In this document: positions 1-12,652 of the stretch, piece by piece
Position numbering within the stretch: the first letter of the stretch is position 1
Layout: each line of letters opens with the position of its first letter
Assembly (NCBI GenBank): GCA_032622095.1
Contig: CP136064.1
Span: 113,942,004 to 114,006,003 of the forward strand
Length of the DNA: 64,000 bases
Source of the DNA: Siphonodentalium dalli
Taxonomy: Eukaryota; Mollusca; Scaphopoda; Gadilida; Siphonodentaliidae
Direction: 5' to 3'
The notes under the pieces: model-generated
Told to the model about the DNA's origin: nothing
Database searches by the model: none
What the model saw: only the letters and a program-made list of their open reading frames with translations
Translations under genes and position numbers: made by a program

Positions 1-1200
1 ACTCCGCGGAAGGGTCCGAGAGGGGCTGCAGGAGAGAGGCCACCGAGGTGTCGGAAGCTGAATGTGCCACTTGGTATGGGCACCAAAAACACACAGAAAC
101 ACCACCCATTTGAGAAAATTCACCCCCAAAAAATGAGAGGGACCATGAAGAGCGTTTCTGATATAGAATAGGTTTCTGGAAAGCCAATTGGTAACCAGAT
201 ACCAGTTCGTTGTTTCTTAATTACTTCCAACCTGATGGTGGTAGGGTGGAAAATTTGGGTTCTGGTCGATCCGCAGATTCTCTACACAACCCACATTCCA
301 AATCACTTATGACCCCCCGGGGAGGTACCAATAAGGGCGTATTCGAATAGACTCCTCTGGAACGCGAATTGGGCGTCAGAAACTAGTTCGTTGTTGTCGC
401 AGTATTATACCCCCAATCTGTCCGTGTGAGGGGTGGATAATTTGGGTTCCGGTCAATCCGCAGATTATCTACCCGATACCCACTTCAAATCACTTATAAC
501 CCCCGGGAAGACACCGATAGGGGCGCATTTCGAACAGGTTTCTGGAATGCGAATTGGTTTATGGAACGCGAACTGGGTGCCAGAAACCAGTTTGTTGTCG
601 TTACAGTAACTCTCAAAGTGTCCATAGGAGGGGGTGTAGGATTTGGGCTCGCGGCAATTGGCTGCTCGCCTACCCGACCCCTACGTTAAATGACTTTTAC
701 CCCGAGGAGAGGGACCGAGAGGGTCGGATTTCGAATAGGATTCTGAATACGCTCTTCGTGGTCCCTCTCATTTGTTTGGGGTGAATTTTCTCACCGGGGT
801 GGTGTTTCTGTGTGTTTTGGTGCTCATACCCAATGGCACATTCAGCTTCCGACAGCTCCGCGGCCCCTCTCCTGCACCCTCCCCGGACACTCATTGTGAG
901 TATAGGCTCTATACAGTGGGGCGCATGCAGTTAGATTTGCGCCCAATTGGAACAGCAAACCCGTCGTGCTCCTCCCAGATCAACATCACAGCATATAACG
1001 GCCATTACGTGAATATGCGAACAGGTATCTGGCGTACTGTTCAGAAATCTATTCGAAATCCGCCCCCCCCCGGTCCCTCTCCGGGGGCTATAGTTAATTT
1101 GATGTGGGGATAGGATAGATGAGCCGCCAATGGTCCAGAACCCAAATCCTGCACCCCATCCAACAGACAGATTGAGAATTACTGCAAAAACAACGAACTA
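1..1200. repeat. Inverted-repeat array (foldback-like), left end cut by the window
   Basis: Bases 1-175 reappear as the reverse complement at about 725-890 (shared segment with the GGAAGCTGAATGTGCCA core). Between them three direct copies of a ~180-bp unit begin near 183, 361 and 561, each containing a GGGTTCCGGTC-like segment and a CCCCGGGGAGG-like segment. A reverse-complement copy of the same unit follows at about 1022-1200. The open frames here, including the hydrophobic one at 772-1113, are repeat-borne and show no recognisable domain. Probably a foldback or MITE-type element; termini and target duplication cannot be set because the left side is truncated. Confidence 0.7.
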
Positions 1201-1329
1201 AATCCGCGACCTCCCCGTCTACCGTAATGAGATATTCCAATGTTATGTTCACGTTTTGAACTGGGTATACTGGGTACTGGGTAATGGTTTCTAACTTCAC
1301 ACACCTGTTCCATATATATATACCAGATA

Positions 1330-1580
1330 TCTCGTTATAGCAACTTAGTTTCTCGTTAAAACGACTTAGTTTCTCGTTATAACGACTTAGTTTCTCGTTA
1401 TAATGATGCCTATGTCGTTATAACGAGAAAGTTTCTCGTTATAACGAGATAGTTTCTCGTTATAACGACTTAGTTTCTCGTTAAAACGACTTAGTTTCTC
1501 GTTATAACGACTTAGTTTCTCGTTATAATGACTTAGTTTCTCGTTATAAAGAGATGCGTATGTCGTTATAACGAGATGAG
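1330..1580. repeat. 21-bp palindromic satellite
   Basis: About eleven copies of a ~21-bp unit (TCTCGTTATAACGACTTAGTT) with few substitutions. Each unit contains the perfect 12-bp palindrome TCGTTATAACGA. Near 1405-1440 and 1550-1580 the spacer changes (GATGCCTATG, GATGCGTATG). Confidence 0.9.
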
Positions 1581-1629
1581 ATAAAAAAATATTTCGGATG
1601 TCCTAAATCAGCCACCGTACTATCGCGCG

Positions 1630-1905
1630 CAAGGGAAATGTTATCATTAATTTTCGTCCACAGCTTGCCGGGGAGTTGGGAGGGCGATAGAAGCATCCTC
1701 AAAGACAACGTTTTGTGTTAATTGTAACCTCTATCCAGATACTTTCTACTTCGTCACTGTCAAGATCATCGCGTATTTTGAATGGTATAGTGTCGCGAAC
1801 ATAAATACATACACCCCTTCCTGTTGTACCATAGTTCCTGTCTTCATTCGTCTCAGTGCTCATGTTGAAAATGACAGTGATGTGCCTATCAAAACACTGA
1901 CACAT
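1630..1905 (-). pseudogene. LINE endonuclease (APE-type) fragment, degenerate
   Basis: Read on the minus strand, the frame from 1905 down carries the segment YGTTGRGVCIYVRDTIPFKI followed by VESIWIEV. After a stop codon it continues with GCFYRPPNSP. The order (GGGVCIYVRD, then ESLWIE, then the CFYRPPNS segment) is that of the middle of the APE-like endonuclease domain of non-LTR retrotransposons. No initiating domain or reverse transcriptase is attached, and an in-frame stop interrupts the piece. This is a truncated remnant unrelated in position to the nearly intact LINE at 15.8-21.1 kb. The family assignment comes from motif recognition only. Confidence 0.7.
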
Positions 1906-3640
1906 TTACTGACACAAGAGGATACAGGATCGATTAACAAGAGCTTCGATGTCAACCACAGGTGACAATAATATCAACAACAACAGCTATTAGAATGTTG
2001 ACAGTGTTGTTTTTAACTTGAACTGTCCAATCCAGTTGACAGTGTTCTGATTGTTTCAAAGCACATACATGTACATTTACACGAGAGGATATACTGTACG
2101 CACCGGAGAAATTCACAAGAGTTTCAATGTCAACAACAACGACACCGTAATACTGAACTGACGCCGCGCGTGACGAATGACCACATATCTACAATTCCAA
2201 CTTACAAGTAAAACTTTACAATTACACGGACCAATTCATCATATACGAACATAAATAATCGCGCGCGATTCGTTGTGATCACACTGAGACGGAATAAAGT
2301 CGCTTCACCCGAGTATCCCACAATGATTGTGTTGAATTGTACCATGGGTATGGTGGGCATTGATATAGAAGCTTCTGGGATTTCGTGGAGAACCATTCTT
2401 TTCTTGTCCCTTGAATTAATAATACCTATCTGTCGATGAGCAATACGCCAGAAAATAGCCTATATATCACACGATCATTTGTGAACACAACTCAGCTCGC
2501 TAGCAGGTTCACGAATGAGTAGATTAAGTGCGCGCTCATGCATATATCAGTTTATGCGCGCCATTAGCATAATATTGATCTGATCCGATCCGGTCGCAAT
2601 CACGTGTGTGATGAGATACACGACCATGTATGTACATGAGAGGCTTAGTATAATACATGTTCAAAAACAGCAACAACATAAGCTGTGGCTCCACAGTGAC
2701 AGCGACGGATCTAGCCGAAGTTGTTAGGCAAACCAACGAGCTGATGACTGCACCCATCCAGAGCGAAAAAAATAAATCTGCTATAGCATCGGCTCAACGA
2801 ATACGACTTCAAGTCAACAGACACCTAACAGCCACAACAACAACAGAAAGAACAAAAACGAAGAAAAAAAATCAATGTCCAGATCATTTTTCATCATCTC
2901 TCACTGTCATGTTAAATTTAAAACCATTTCGTGATAATTTCAAAACATCCAAAGTGAGTTGTATGGGACAGGGGGTACTACACCCCTTCCAAATCCTCCC
3001 TGGTCAGTTCCCAAATTCCCAATAAAAAAGCTTCGCTATAGAGGTTTTGAAGGTACGTTTATACACTCGCAAGTTTGCAAGCAATGTGTTGCAGACATTT
3101 CGTCGTAGAAATGATTTGGTGCCAGCATATGAACGGAAATATGCATAAAATGCATCTGTGCCTCAGCTAACTACACGAGCAAAACAAACTCTGTTTTCTC
3201 GCCTGTAGCGATGCTACCAAAATGTGTCTGTATATAGCATGCAATTACATGTGAAACTACAGAAATGTTACTACTCTTGTCCGTAAAGAATCATTTTATA
3301 TGCATGTTTACATTCATATATATTTGTGTGTTATCGTCTTTAGGCAGTTATCTTCCACTGCGATCATCGGTGACGTGGAACATTTCAGTAGAATAAAAGA
3401 AATGTGTCATTCTAATTGGCAGGGTATAATCTACCAGGAACGGCGAGCGGTGAATAAGAAATTAGCTAAAAACGAAAAAAAAATCCGAGTAACAGGAATG
3501 AGAAACAGATAAAAAAAACCTAATTTTCACGCATTTTACGCAATGAAACAATACATGTAATACATAATTATTTGCATGCATTTATGGTGCCAGCATATGA
3601 AATGCAATATGCATATAAAATGGATAATTAGAAAACATAT
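1906..3640. other. No gene recognised
   Basis: AT-rich intergenic sequence. Open frames at 2657-3025 (122 codons, plus) and 3300-3512 (70 codons, plus) start with ATG but show no domain, no signal peptide and no repeated support. The second lies just after a pyrimidine-rich TTATCGTCTTTAG that could act as a splice acceptor, so an exon cannot be fully excluded. Confidence 0.4.
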
Positions 3641-3644
3641 TTCC

Positions 3645-4545
3645 TGAATTACTTTCAGGACCATGGGTACACGGGGTACAAATGGTTACTTATGGTTACT
3701 TTACCTATTAGTTAATGTTACATTTGTTACTTTTATTTTTTTCTCTTAGAAATCCCATAGTACCTTGTTATATTGGTTACAAATTAGAAAAGTTATTTCC
3801 TGAATTACTTTCAGTACCATGCATGGGCACACGGGGTACAGATAGTTACTTCTGGTTACTTTACCTATTAGTTAATGTTTAACATTTGTTACTTTTATTT
3901 TTTGTTCATAGAAATCCCAAAGTACCTTGTTACATTGGTTACAAATTAGAGAACATATTCCCAGAACTACTTTCATGCCCATGGGTACACGGGGTAAAAA
4001 TGGTTACTTCTGGTTACTTTAATGTTACATTTGTAACTTTTATTTATTTTGTTCTTAGAAATCCCAAAGTACCTTGTTACATTGGTCACAAATTAGAAAA
4101 CATATTCCCTGAACTAATTTACAGCCCATGGGTACACGGGGTACAAATGGTTACTTCTGGTTACTTTAGCTATTAGTTAATGTTACATTTATTACTTTTA
4201 TTTTTTGTTCTTAGAAATCCCAAAGTAACTTGTTACATTGGTTACAAATTAGAGAACACATTCCCAGGAATACTTTCAGGCCCATGGGTACACGGGGTAC
4301 AAATGGTTACTTCTGGTTACTTTACCTATTAGTTAATGTTACAATTGTTACTTTTATTTATTTTTTTCTTAGAAATCCCATAGTACCTTGTTACATTGGT
4401 TACAAATTAGAAAAGTTATTTCCTGAATTACTTTCAGGACCATGGGTACACGGGGTACAAATGGTTACTTGTGGTTACTTTACCTATTAGTTAATGTAGA
4501 ACTCCCAAAGTACCTTGTTACATTGGTTACAAATTATAAAGTACC
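3645..4545 (+). repeat. ~157-bp tandem satellite with exon-like units
   Basis: The marker AATCCCAAAGTACCTTGTTA (with variants) recurs at 3751, 3913, 4060, 4216, 4374 and 4501, giving periods of 162, 147, 156, 158 and 127 bp. Each unit has a T-rich tract ending TTCTTAG immediately before AAATCCC, then a GGTTACAAATTAGA segment, then CCATGGGTACACGGGGTA and a TTAGTTAATGTTACA segment. The same peptide (NPKVPCYIGYKLENIFPE and variants) is open in several units. I do not recognise the peptide. Confidence 0.9.
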
Positions 4546-5340
4546 TGACACAACATTAGTTGGAAATTTCACACTAACAATAGGTTGAAAATGTTCCTGT
4601 AGTTTGATTTTCAAACAATTTTTCGGGGGTATTTATTGTTTTTGGACCAATATTTGCATATTATCATACTTTTGTCAATATTTTGGACTGAAATGGCCGT
4701 CCGTTGGAAATTTTCCACCTTTGGGGGGGGGGGGTGTCAGGTTGAACATTTCCAACACTTGGAAAGCTTGTGTCCTGGTCCCTCCCCATCCAGTCCAAAA
4801 CTGCTAGTTAATTTATAAAAACAATATTGTCCTACATTTGGTCAACATTGTCATTGGAATTGTCATCAGTTGGAAATTTTCCAACCTAGGTGGGGGTGTC
4901 AGGTTTGACATTTCCAACTCTAGGAAGGCTTGAGGTTAGTCTAGATGCTAGGATTTTGCGATTTTCTTGTTCAGATTTCAAAATGTCCACACACCGGGCC
5001 AACCATAATGGTCCTTCCCCCGTGGCCAATACAAAACTGCTGAATGGTTTGAGAAAACAATATTTTACTACATTTGTTCAAAATTGTGGACTGAAATGAT
5101 CATCAGTTTGATAATTTTCCATCCTAAGGATGAGTATGAGGTTTCAAATTTCCAACACTAGGAAAGCTTGAGGCGATAGGATTTTGCGATTTTCTTCAAA
5201 ATTTTCACACACTGGGCCGAACAACCATGGTCGGCCCGGTGTGTCCTAGTCTCTTGTCCATAGCCGCGCGTGTGCCTTTGTCTGGAGTTGGACTACTAGA
5301 TGTTAAGATTTATGCAATTTTCAGGTTCAAATATCTTAAT
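4546..5340. repeat. Diverged tandem repeats related to the interior of the 1.58-kb TIR element
   Basis: Segments such as TTGGACTGAAATG, TTGGAAATTTTCCA and a GGATTTTGCGATTTTC-like motif recur near 4680-4770, 4850-4980 and 5090-5200. The same order appears, less repeated, at about 50281-50540 inside the TIR element copy and in reverse complement at 6790-7140. A further fragment is at about 35790-35915. This is a fragmentary, locally duplicated relative of that element. Confidence 0.6.
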
Positions 5341-6183
5341 GTTCTCATAGCGGGTATATAGAACCATGTTTTATGAACATATAGGCTATTAGGCCTGAGT
5401 ACTGCGGTGCAATTTTAAGGGGGGGGGGGCTAATATAATTATGCAAAACTTGTGTGTTTGGTTGGATTCAAGGGGGTGCAGTTGGAAATCCCCAAAGTGA
5501 ACACCCCACGGGAGATCCTCTAGCCACGTCCCTGGCTCCATCCTATCTGAATTTAATCGTTCGCTACAGACAAGGGTTTGCATTTTTGTTTAAACATATT
5601 GAATTGTAATATAATATTACAAGAGGGATCGAGGTGTTTGATAACTTACAACAGCCCATCAACCATTAACATTCGGAAAAGCTGATGACTAACATATATA
5701 TAGGGTGATATATGGTGTGTATGCTGCCAGTCCTATATATCCTTCCGCAATTAGAATTTCATTTTAAATAGTCAACATTTATAGCGCGCGGGGTGGTTGT
5801 CAGAGGTAATCTGGAAAGGGAGGGTAATTATATCGTTTCGTAAATGAAATGTATAGTAAATAACAAAATGGAAAAGCATTTCATCGCGTCGATTCGAGCC
5901 TGGTGGTATCCGTGTGTGTAAGGATGATATGTCAGTTATTATAAATTGGTGAGTTGCTATTTTGTCGAACATCTTTGGGCTACGTGAAGGGGGAACTCAA
6001 AGAAATAATGACAGACATCTTCGACTTTGTCTCGACATATGCATTCAGGGGTAGTGGAAATAAAATTAGTATACATATCTAATGTGAGTTCAATGCACTG
6101 TAGTTGCGAATTATGCAGTGTGCGGTGCTTAGTTTTCTTGGACCATTAGTAAAGAATTGGGGAGGTTTCAAGGGTGGGTCACT
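5341..6183. other. No gene recognised
   Basis: Contains a G-run near 5420 and AT-rich DNA. No coding signature, RNA gene or terminal repeat was seen. Confidence 0.4.
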
Positions 6184-7764
6184 GAGGGGGTGTTTATACA
6201 TTACCCGGCGAAGATCGCATTCGCTTTAGCCGGCAGCGATAACAATAGAGTGTTTATACTTCGCCGGATAAGAATTACGGCTATCCGGATACTCAGCTAT
6301 ACGGTTTTCAACTTTTGGATAAAATGATTTAGTACAAGCACCTGATTGTCGTATGGATTCTAATTCGCTCTGCGGTTAAGTTAGATGTTTATCTGGGGTC
6401 ATGCCGTCATGGGTGATTTGCTTTCAACAATTAACTCGAACAATATTATTGTGCAATCGCTGATAGACCAGCCCGCTTTTCACCTGTGTATATATTGGTC
6501 AGTGTGCCAGTTTGACTGTCTCTAATCAGCTGTCAGGTCGGTGGTCACGCACCTTGGTTATAAGCTATTATTATAAATACTAACCGATGATGGTACACGT
6601 ACTCTGCATGTGCATGGTACATTTGTTGCGCATTCGAGGGAATTAATTCATGTACATGTATGTCCATATATATATATTGAAGAAATGGGATGGCACGTTT
6701 CTGTGGATTCAAACTTAATGGACAATTAGTTCAATAATCTAAATCTGAGTGCGCCGTGGACATATTTACACAGGGACGGGTCTAGAGGGCCTGATTTGGA
6801 GGTGTGGGACTGTTCATCTTTGGAATTTATCGACCGACCGTGGTTATGGCCAGGTGTGAGAATTTGTTTTAATCTGAACCCTGAAAATCCTAGCATCCAG
6901 CCTTAAGATTTCCAATTGTTGGACATTTTCCAAACTTGACGCACCTCTAATAAGGTTGGATCATTTCCAACTGATGGTCATTTCAGTCCAACAATTTGGT
7001 AAAAAAATAAGCAAATGTTGCCTAAAGAAATCACCAATAACAAATTGTTGAAAATAAAATACGAGAACAATTTCAACATATTGCTGATGTCAAATGTCCA
7101 ACTATTGCCGTGTCAGGTATGAAATTTCCAGCTTTTGAATATTTTGATTAAAGTTGTGATGAGACTCCCCCCCCCCAATCGCCACGGCCCTATATACATG
7201 GACATGGTGAACGCCCGAGTAAAATGGAAAACATATTTTATTGTATAATGTGCAAACGGAAAATGTGTCACATTTGATTCGCGATGTTGAAACTTATATA
7301 TATAATATAAAATCCAATCCGAATGATTAGACACCAATTTGTAGATGTATGCGACGAAAAGATCTCAAAACTGACAATGGTGCGACACTCACTTCACAGG
7401 CTGTATGTGAACCCAAACTAACCATTAACAATGTTTTTTAAATATCTATAAAATTACCAATAGCAATACCTGAAAGTTTGAGTTGGATATTAATAATTTC
7501 GGCATTTCCATTTCTAAAAAGTTTCATTTCACTATACTGCCCAGCCATATCTCTAACATGAAGCGGCTAGATGTTTACAGGTGTACAGCAATATCATATT
7601 GCAGTTCAGTGAGAACTAAAACGAAAACTATTAACAAGTAAAGGAGACACATGAATATATGCGTATCTTCGCCGGCGATGTGTAAACACTCTGCCCAACC
7701 TTCGCCGGCTAACGGGTTCGCCGGGTAACGGCTTCACCGGCTATGTGTAAACGTCACCTTAATG
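6184..7764 (-). mobile_element. Non-autonomous DNA transposon with TIRs, copy 1 (~1.58 kb)
   Basis: Nearly the whole interval is the reverse complement of 49632-51222, with matching ends and order throughout. Its ends are imperfect inverted repeats: one reads GGGGGTGTTTATACATTACC and the other, inverted, reads AAGGTGACGTTTACACATAG. Both are followed by CCGGYGAAG motifs that recur several times within the first ~100 bp of each end. Such subterminal clusters are typical of transposase binding sites in hAT-like and related elements. There is no open frame of useful length inside, so the element must rely on a transposase elsewhere. I could not see a convincing target duplication at either copy, so the superfamily is left open. 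Confidence 0.8.
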
Positions 7765-10528
7765 AGAGTGAACATGATCATGATTTAACGTTCGTGATGA
7801 TGACAACCCAACATTTACATGTTATTTTATCATAAATAGTAGACACTTTCTGACGTTAGGCAGTTCGTTTGAAACATAATTATCAGTCACTGGAGGCGGA
7901 TAATGCGTGTATCAATAGAAATATATATGTTTAATTAGCCATAAAAATTGTCTAGCCTACAGAGCGGTTCGCAAACATACACTATCCGCGACCAAGTGTG
8001 GGTACCCACCACAATTTCTGGTGTCAAAGCCGCAGATCGATCCTGCGATGAGATGTCGCCAAATCGGATTTGGGACGTCAAAGGTGCGGATGATATACTT
8101 CGCATTTTGACCTTTTCTGCTTGAAAATGTCCCCATTATCATTCGGACAGACCGACACATGGACCATCTCTAGGGTGAGGGTGCATGTGCAAGGGCGAAA
8201 ACGTGTATGTTTGTTTGTGTTTTATGTTCTAATGTCATATTAATAGTATAGGCTAGTCTGTGTTATTCGATATTATAGGCCTGGAACTATACAATGAATG
8301 GAAACATTAAATCCGTGTAAATCATGAGTTAGCAGGGATGTGGCTAGCGGGTCACAGTAATAATAATTCTAGAACAAAACAAGCCGAAAACTAAATCTGT
8401 GAACAATACGATTTGAAAGTCATCATGACGCTGAACATCCATAACAATTTTGGTTGAATCATATACCAAACTCTGATATGCATGCTCAGACGGAGTCCGC
8501 TGATAAGATAAGACAAGATTCCTTTCGATAAACATACATAACAATTACTGAATTATAGTATATACAACCTATATGATAACATAGTAAAGTCTTATGTAAA
8601 TATTATGCCCACTGCATGTGGTACTAGAGTTAAATTAGAAAAGTTATAAACTATAGTGTAATTTACATGTGTACATAACAATCATGACAGTATAAACGTT
8701 ATTCACAGTGAAGTGTATATTATCAATACCAGTAAGTATGTTTGTATATATAGTATGTATATACCCACAGGGTAAATCGATAACCAAAGGACGATTATTG
8801 GCTCCTATGTGTAACTGTTAATTGCTTTGTGTCATGACTTTCAATGGTGTATTGGCAAGCGCATTGCGTATACGCTGCACAATTCATATCCGAATGGCAG
8901 CCACTCCACCACATGCACCAAACCCACCCAACCAACGCGCAATTACGAACGAATACCCCAGTCTGACGCCACAACCAACATACACGTGCGTCCATACAGC
9001 GAAATACACGAGGGAAAAGCCAAATGCACACACCTTATATCCCACCACGACAAACACGACACACATCCACCCCATGTGCACGTGTAGACGATTTCTGATC
9101 TATATTGTTTGCATGATTGTGCCACGATTAAATATGTATGTACATGTATATATTGTGTATTAAAATTTATACTGTGTCATACCGAACACGTCCGGCGATT
9201 GGAGAATAAATTTTGAGTCTGATTTTATTTACACGTGGTGTTGTAGCTTTGTAAGCCCATGCTGACCACATGTATTTTATCGACACAATAAAGAGGTGAC
9301 ATGCCCATCGACATCCAGATGAGAACGCACACAAGTGTGCCACACATAATACAGTGTGATCATATATGAATGGACCTTTATGGTTATAATAGAATCGTCA
9401 CAATATTATCTGATGACTCTTGAAAAAGCCAGTCATTTCATAATTTGTAGCTATACGATATCTGTATATTCGATAAGACTACTCGAGTGGGAACTAGTCA
9501 TAAAGTCTGTAAACATAACATTATAACAAATCGTTGTTACTTCGTAGCTTTCGTCCTGCATGCGGGGTCTATATACAAACCCCAAGTGTGTTAATACTAA
9601 ACGAATATCCAGTTTAGCTGAATGCATACGAACGACAACATTCACGTGCGTGTGATCAAGGCATCACGTTATCATTCATTCACCTTTTTGAAATCGCAAA
9701 TTTTAATGCTGAGATGGATGTTCAATTAATTTTAATTAAAATCCATTCTTAATAGATATGTACACAATATTTCGAACATGTTATGGATTCATATTTCAGA
9801 TGACATTCACAGTCCAATTGATCAGTCTCATATGCACATAAAAACACGCGAAAACTCATCAGAACTCCTTAAGTGCACACAAGATCCGGTTTTAGTGACA
9901 TCTTGGTCCGCGACTTTGACATATATCTGGACCGACAGTGGTCCCATGAGCCAGGCGAAGGATGAGTTAAGTAACATATTATATAAATATAGACAGACAA
10001 CCTCTCAGATCGTGTATACACAGCTCGGACTTTAGACTCCATTTCTTGATTATACAAAACATATATCAACAACACGAAGCAATCAGGCTGTTGTACATGT
10101 ATATATATACACATTTCCAACCAACTCAACCGTCCGGCTTTAATGATTGGTTATAATTAGGATTCTTATTTTCTCAGCAGCTACATGTATTTTTCTATTT
10201 TACGTACATCTGAAGTGAAGTATGCAGACAAGATGGTGATATATGTGAACTGACGCGGATCCCAACAACAGAGCGAGACAAATCAGTCTCAGATCAACAG
10301 ACACTTTAACAATGGTGGCGCTGGTGTTCACAAAACGACAAAAATATCCAAGTCAATTATGGCCGGTTTGCAACAACCATCACAACAATTATAAAACAGT
10401 TTACGATATACATGCGTTTGAATGTTTTATAAACATAATTTTAATTACTCCTCATCGATTCGTTCAGATCAGCCGAACACTGCGAAAATTAAAACTTTAG
10501 ATAAAATAACCATACTTTTTCTTAACAG
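7765..10528. other. No gene recognised
   Basis: AT-rich DNA with many TACATGTA-type short palindromes. The overlapping open frames at 8822-9163 are His/Thr/Pro/Tyr-rich, open on both strands, and driven by base composition. I see no domain, splice-bounded exon or repeat array. Confidence 0.4.
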
Positions 10529-10860
10529 CATCATTTTGCCCCATCAGCGTCATATCAAATCAGCATGCCCAACCAGCATCATATCAAATTAGCATGACCC
10601 ACCAGCATCATATCAATGCAGCATGGCCCATCAGCATCATAGCAATTCAGTATGACCCACATACATCATAGCAATTCAGCATGACCCACCAGCACCATAG
10701 TAATTCAGCATGACCCACCAGTATCATAGCAATTCAGCATGACCCACCAGCATCATAGCAATGCAGCATGACCCACCAGCATCATAGCAATTCAGTATGA
10801 CCCACCAGTATCATAGCAATTCAGCATGACCCACCAGCATAATAGCAATTCTGCAGGAGC
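10529..10860. repeat. 29-bp minisatellite
   Basis: About eleven copies of a 29-bp unit containing CAGCATGACCCACCAGCATC then ATAGCAATT. The earliest copies (10529-10620) are the most diverged. The later ones differ by single changes (CAGTATGACC, CAGCACCATAG). Confidence 0.9.
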
Positions 10861-11830
10861 TATCAAACTCGTAACAAATTAGCAGGAACACAGAGCCAGG
10901 ACTGGTGTGAACGCTTGCATGGAGACAGAACAAGAGTGAGCAATTCCGAAAAACCATAACCTGTCCATATTCACCTTACTTGGTGTGTTGGCATCTTGGT
11001 TGAAAGGCCAATTACTGGTGGAGATGTGGACCAATCAATATTTAACCAAACTGCAGAACTGCACAAAGAACAGTGCAGTTATTGACGAACATGCGCATAA
11101 ATTATAACAAAACAGTCAGTTTAGGTATATATATTAGTTGTAAATGCAACATAAGGCTTAGACAAAACATGTTTACCTCAGTACCATGGCAGAAACTAGT
11201 TGACTTAAAATCACAGGAAAGGCACCTTCAACATTGTATAAAGTAAGTTATATATTCGTCTATACGTGTATTTTGTTTCTTTTCCAACAAAGAAACGTGT
11301 ATTTGGCCCTTATAATAAAGCAACAGCGGCAACGGTACCCGCGTGTACCGTTCGTAGTAATCTAATAATATAACATAAACACTCTGTGCATATATGCATT
11401 TCCTATCCAGCCTATAACCCGCAGAGATGAGTGAAAACATATTCCTCGCGTACATGAGCGAGAACTTGGAGGAATTATATTTAGTTGGGATTGATTCAGA
11501 GATAATATTGTCATTTGTTTTTCAAAGAATTTAATCCTGCTTTAACCACCGACAAAACACGTGGAAGCGCCATTAAGAGCCGATGCCAACTGTTATTATC
11601 CATCCCTTTACTAACACTATTTCTGATCGGGCAAAAGCCGTCACATGCTAATTCGGAAAAATTAAAGACATACTGGACTCCGAAAGTGTCAAGATATATA
11701 CTACTTGACATCACAGGAGTCCTGAGAGTCATACTGTACTCGAATCGAGTCGAATATGACTTTTATAAAAGTTATCGGACTCCGGGTGACGTCATTTTGA
11801 TAACATATACAGATGGGTAATACAAATAAC
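10861..11830. other. No gene recognised
   Basis: Unique-looking AT-rich sequence up to the left end of the TIR-bounded unit. The frame at 11515-11820 has no recognisable domain and runs into that boundary. Confidence 0.35.
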
Positions 11831-11835
11831 ATTAT

Positions 11836-11875
11836 CACTGGGGCTCAACGATTCCTCCAGGATCGGATCTAACAG
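11836..11875 (+). repeat. Left terminal inverted repeat of the 10.97-kb unit
   Basis: A 40-bp terminus starting CACTGGGG and ending GGATCTAACAG. It matches 22763-22802 inverted at 39 of 40 positions, the mismatch being C versus G in CCTCCAGG/CCTCGAGG. Confidence 0.85.
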
Positions 11876-12652
11876 ATTTTTACTCCGGCCCCAATTTTAT
11901 CGGCTCCGACCCCATTCCGACTTTTTAAATTTTCCAGAAGTTTTTAACCCACAAAAGAAGAAGAAAATGACAGAAAGGTGAGTTATAACGTGTATACTTC
12001 AATATATCTTGGTTCAGGATATGACACACCGACACAATCAATGACAATGACCCGAAACAAAGGTATAAATGGTTATTTGACTTCAAACTCGAGCACGTGC
12101 TTTTTTTGTATGCATTTCCCATTGATAATTAAACGTGCATCTCCCGACTTGTTATTAACCTTTGTATATGTCAAATCGCACAGAATGGGTTCTGAATGAA
12201 TATAATGTTTATCACATATCACATTAAACCCATAATTTTAGTTATTGACCCATGTAATTACGATGTATAAGAAATATGACGAAAAATACTCCGACTCATC
12301 GGTGATTTGGTGATTCGGATCAGGATCTAACAGGTTTCAAATACTCCGACCCTTACATGATCACCAGATACGTTCGCACTATGTTTACGACCCCAATGCC
12401 ACAGTGCAGTATAATTATGATTATACGCAATAGCATACGTGATCTTATATAACCTGTTGTCAAAATTCTCGGGAAAATGTGTGCATATATAGGCCTACAT
12501 ACCAATTGATATGTCATGAACATAAATATAGAAGTCAATTTGGGGGGTCCAACAAACGCAATGACAAATTTTAATTAAAATTCTGCACGCATAACACGCA
12601 TATGCCTGTATTTACTATAAATTGCTACATGTAAACTGAATTATTTATATAT

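Noticed and set aside
2657-3025. 122-codon Thr/Lys-rich frame
   Set aside because: No recognised domain or conservation evidence within the window.
8822-9163. 113-codon frame and overlapping frames on both strands
   Set aside because: Base-composition driven, simultaneously open in several frames, with no motif or splice context.
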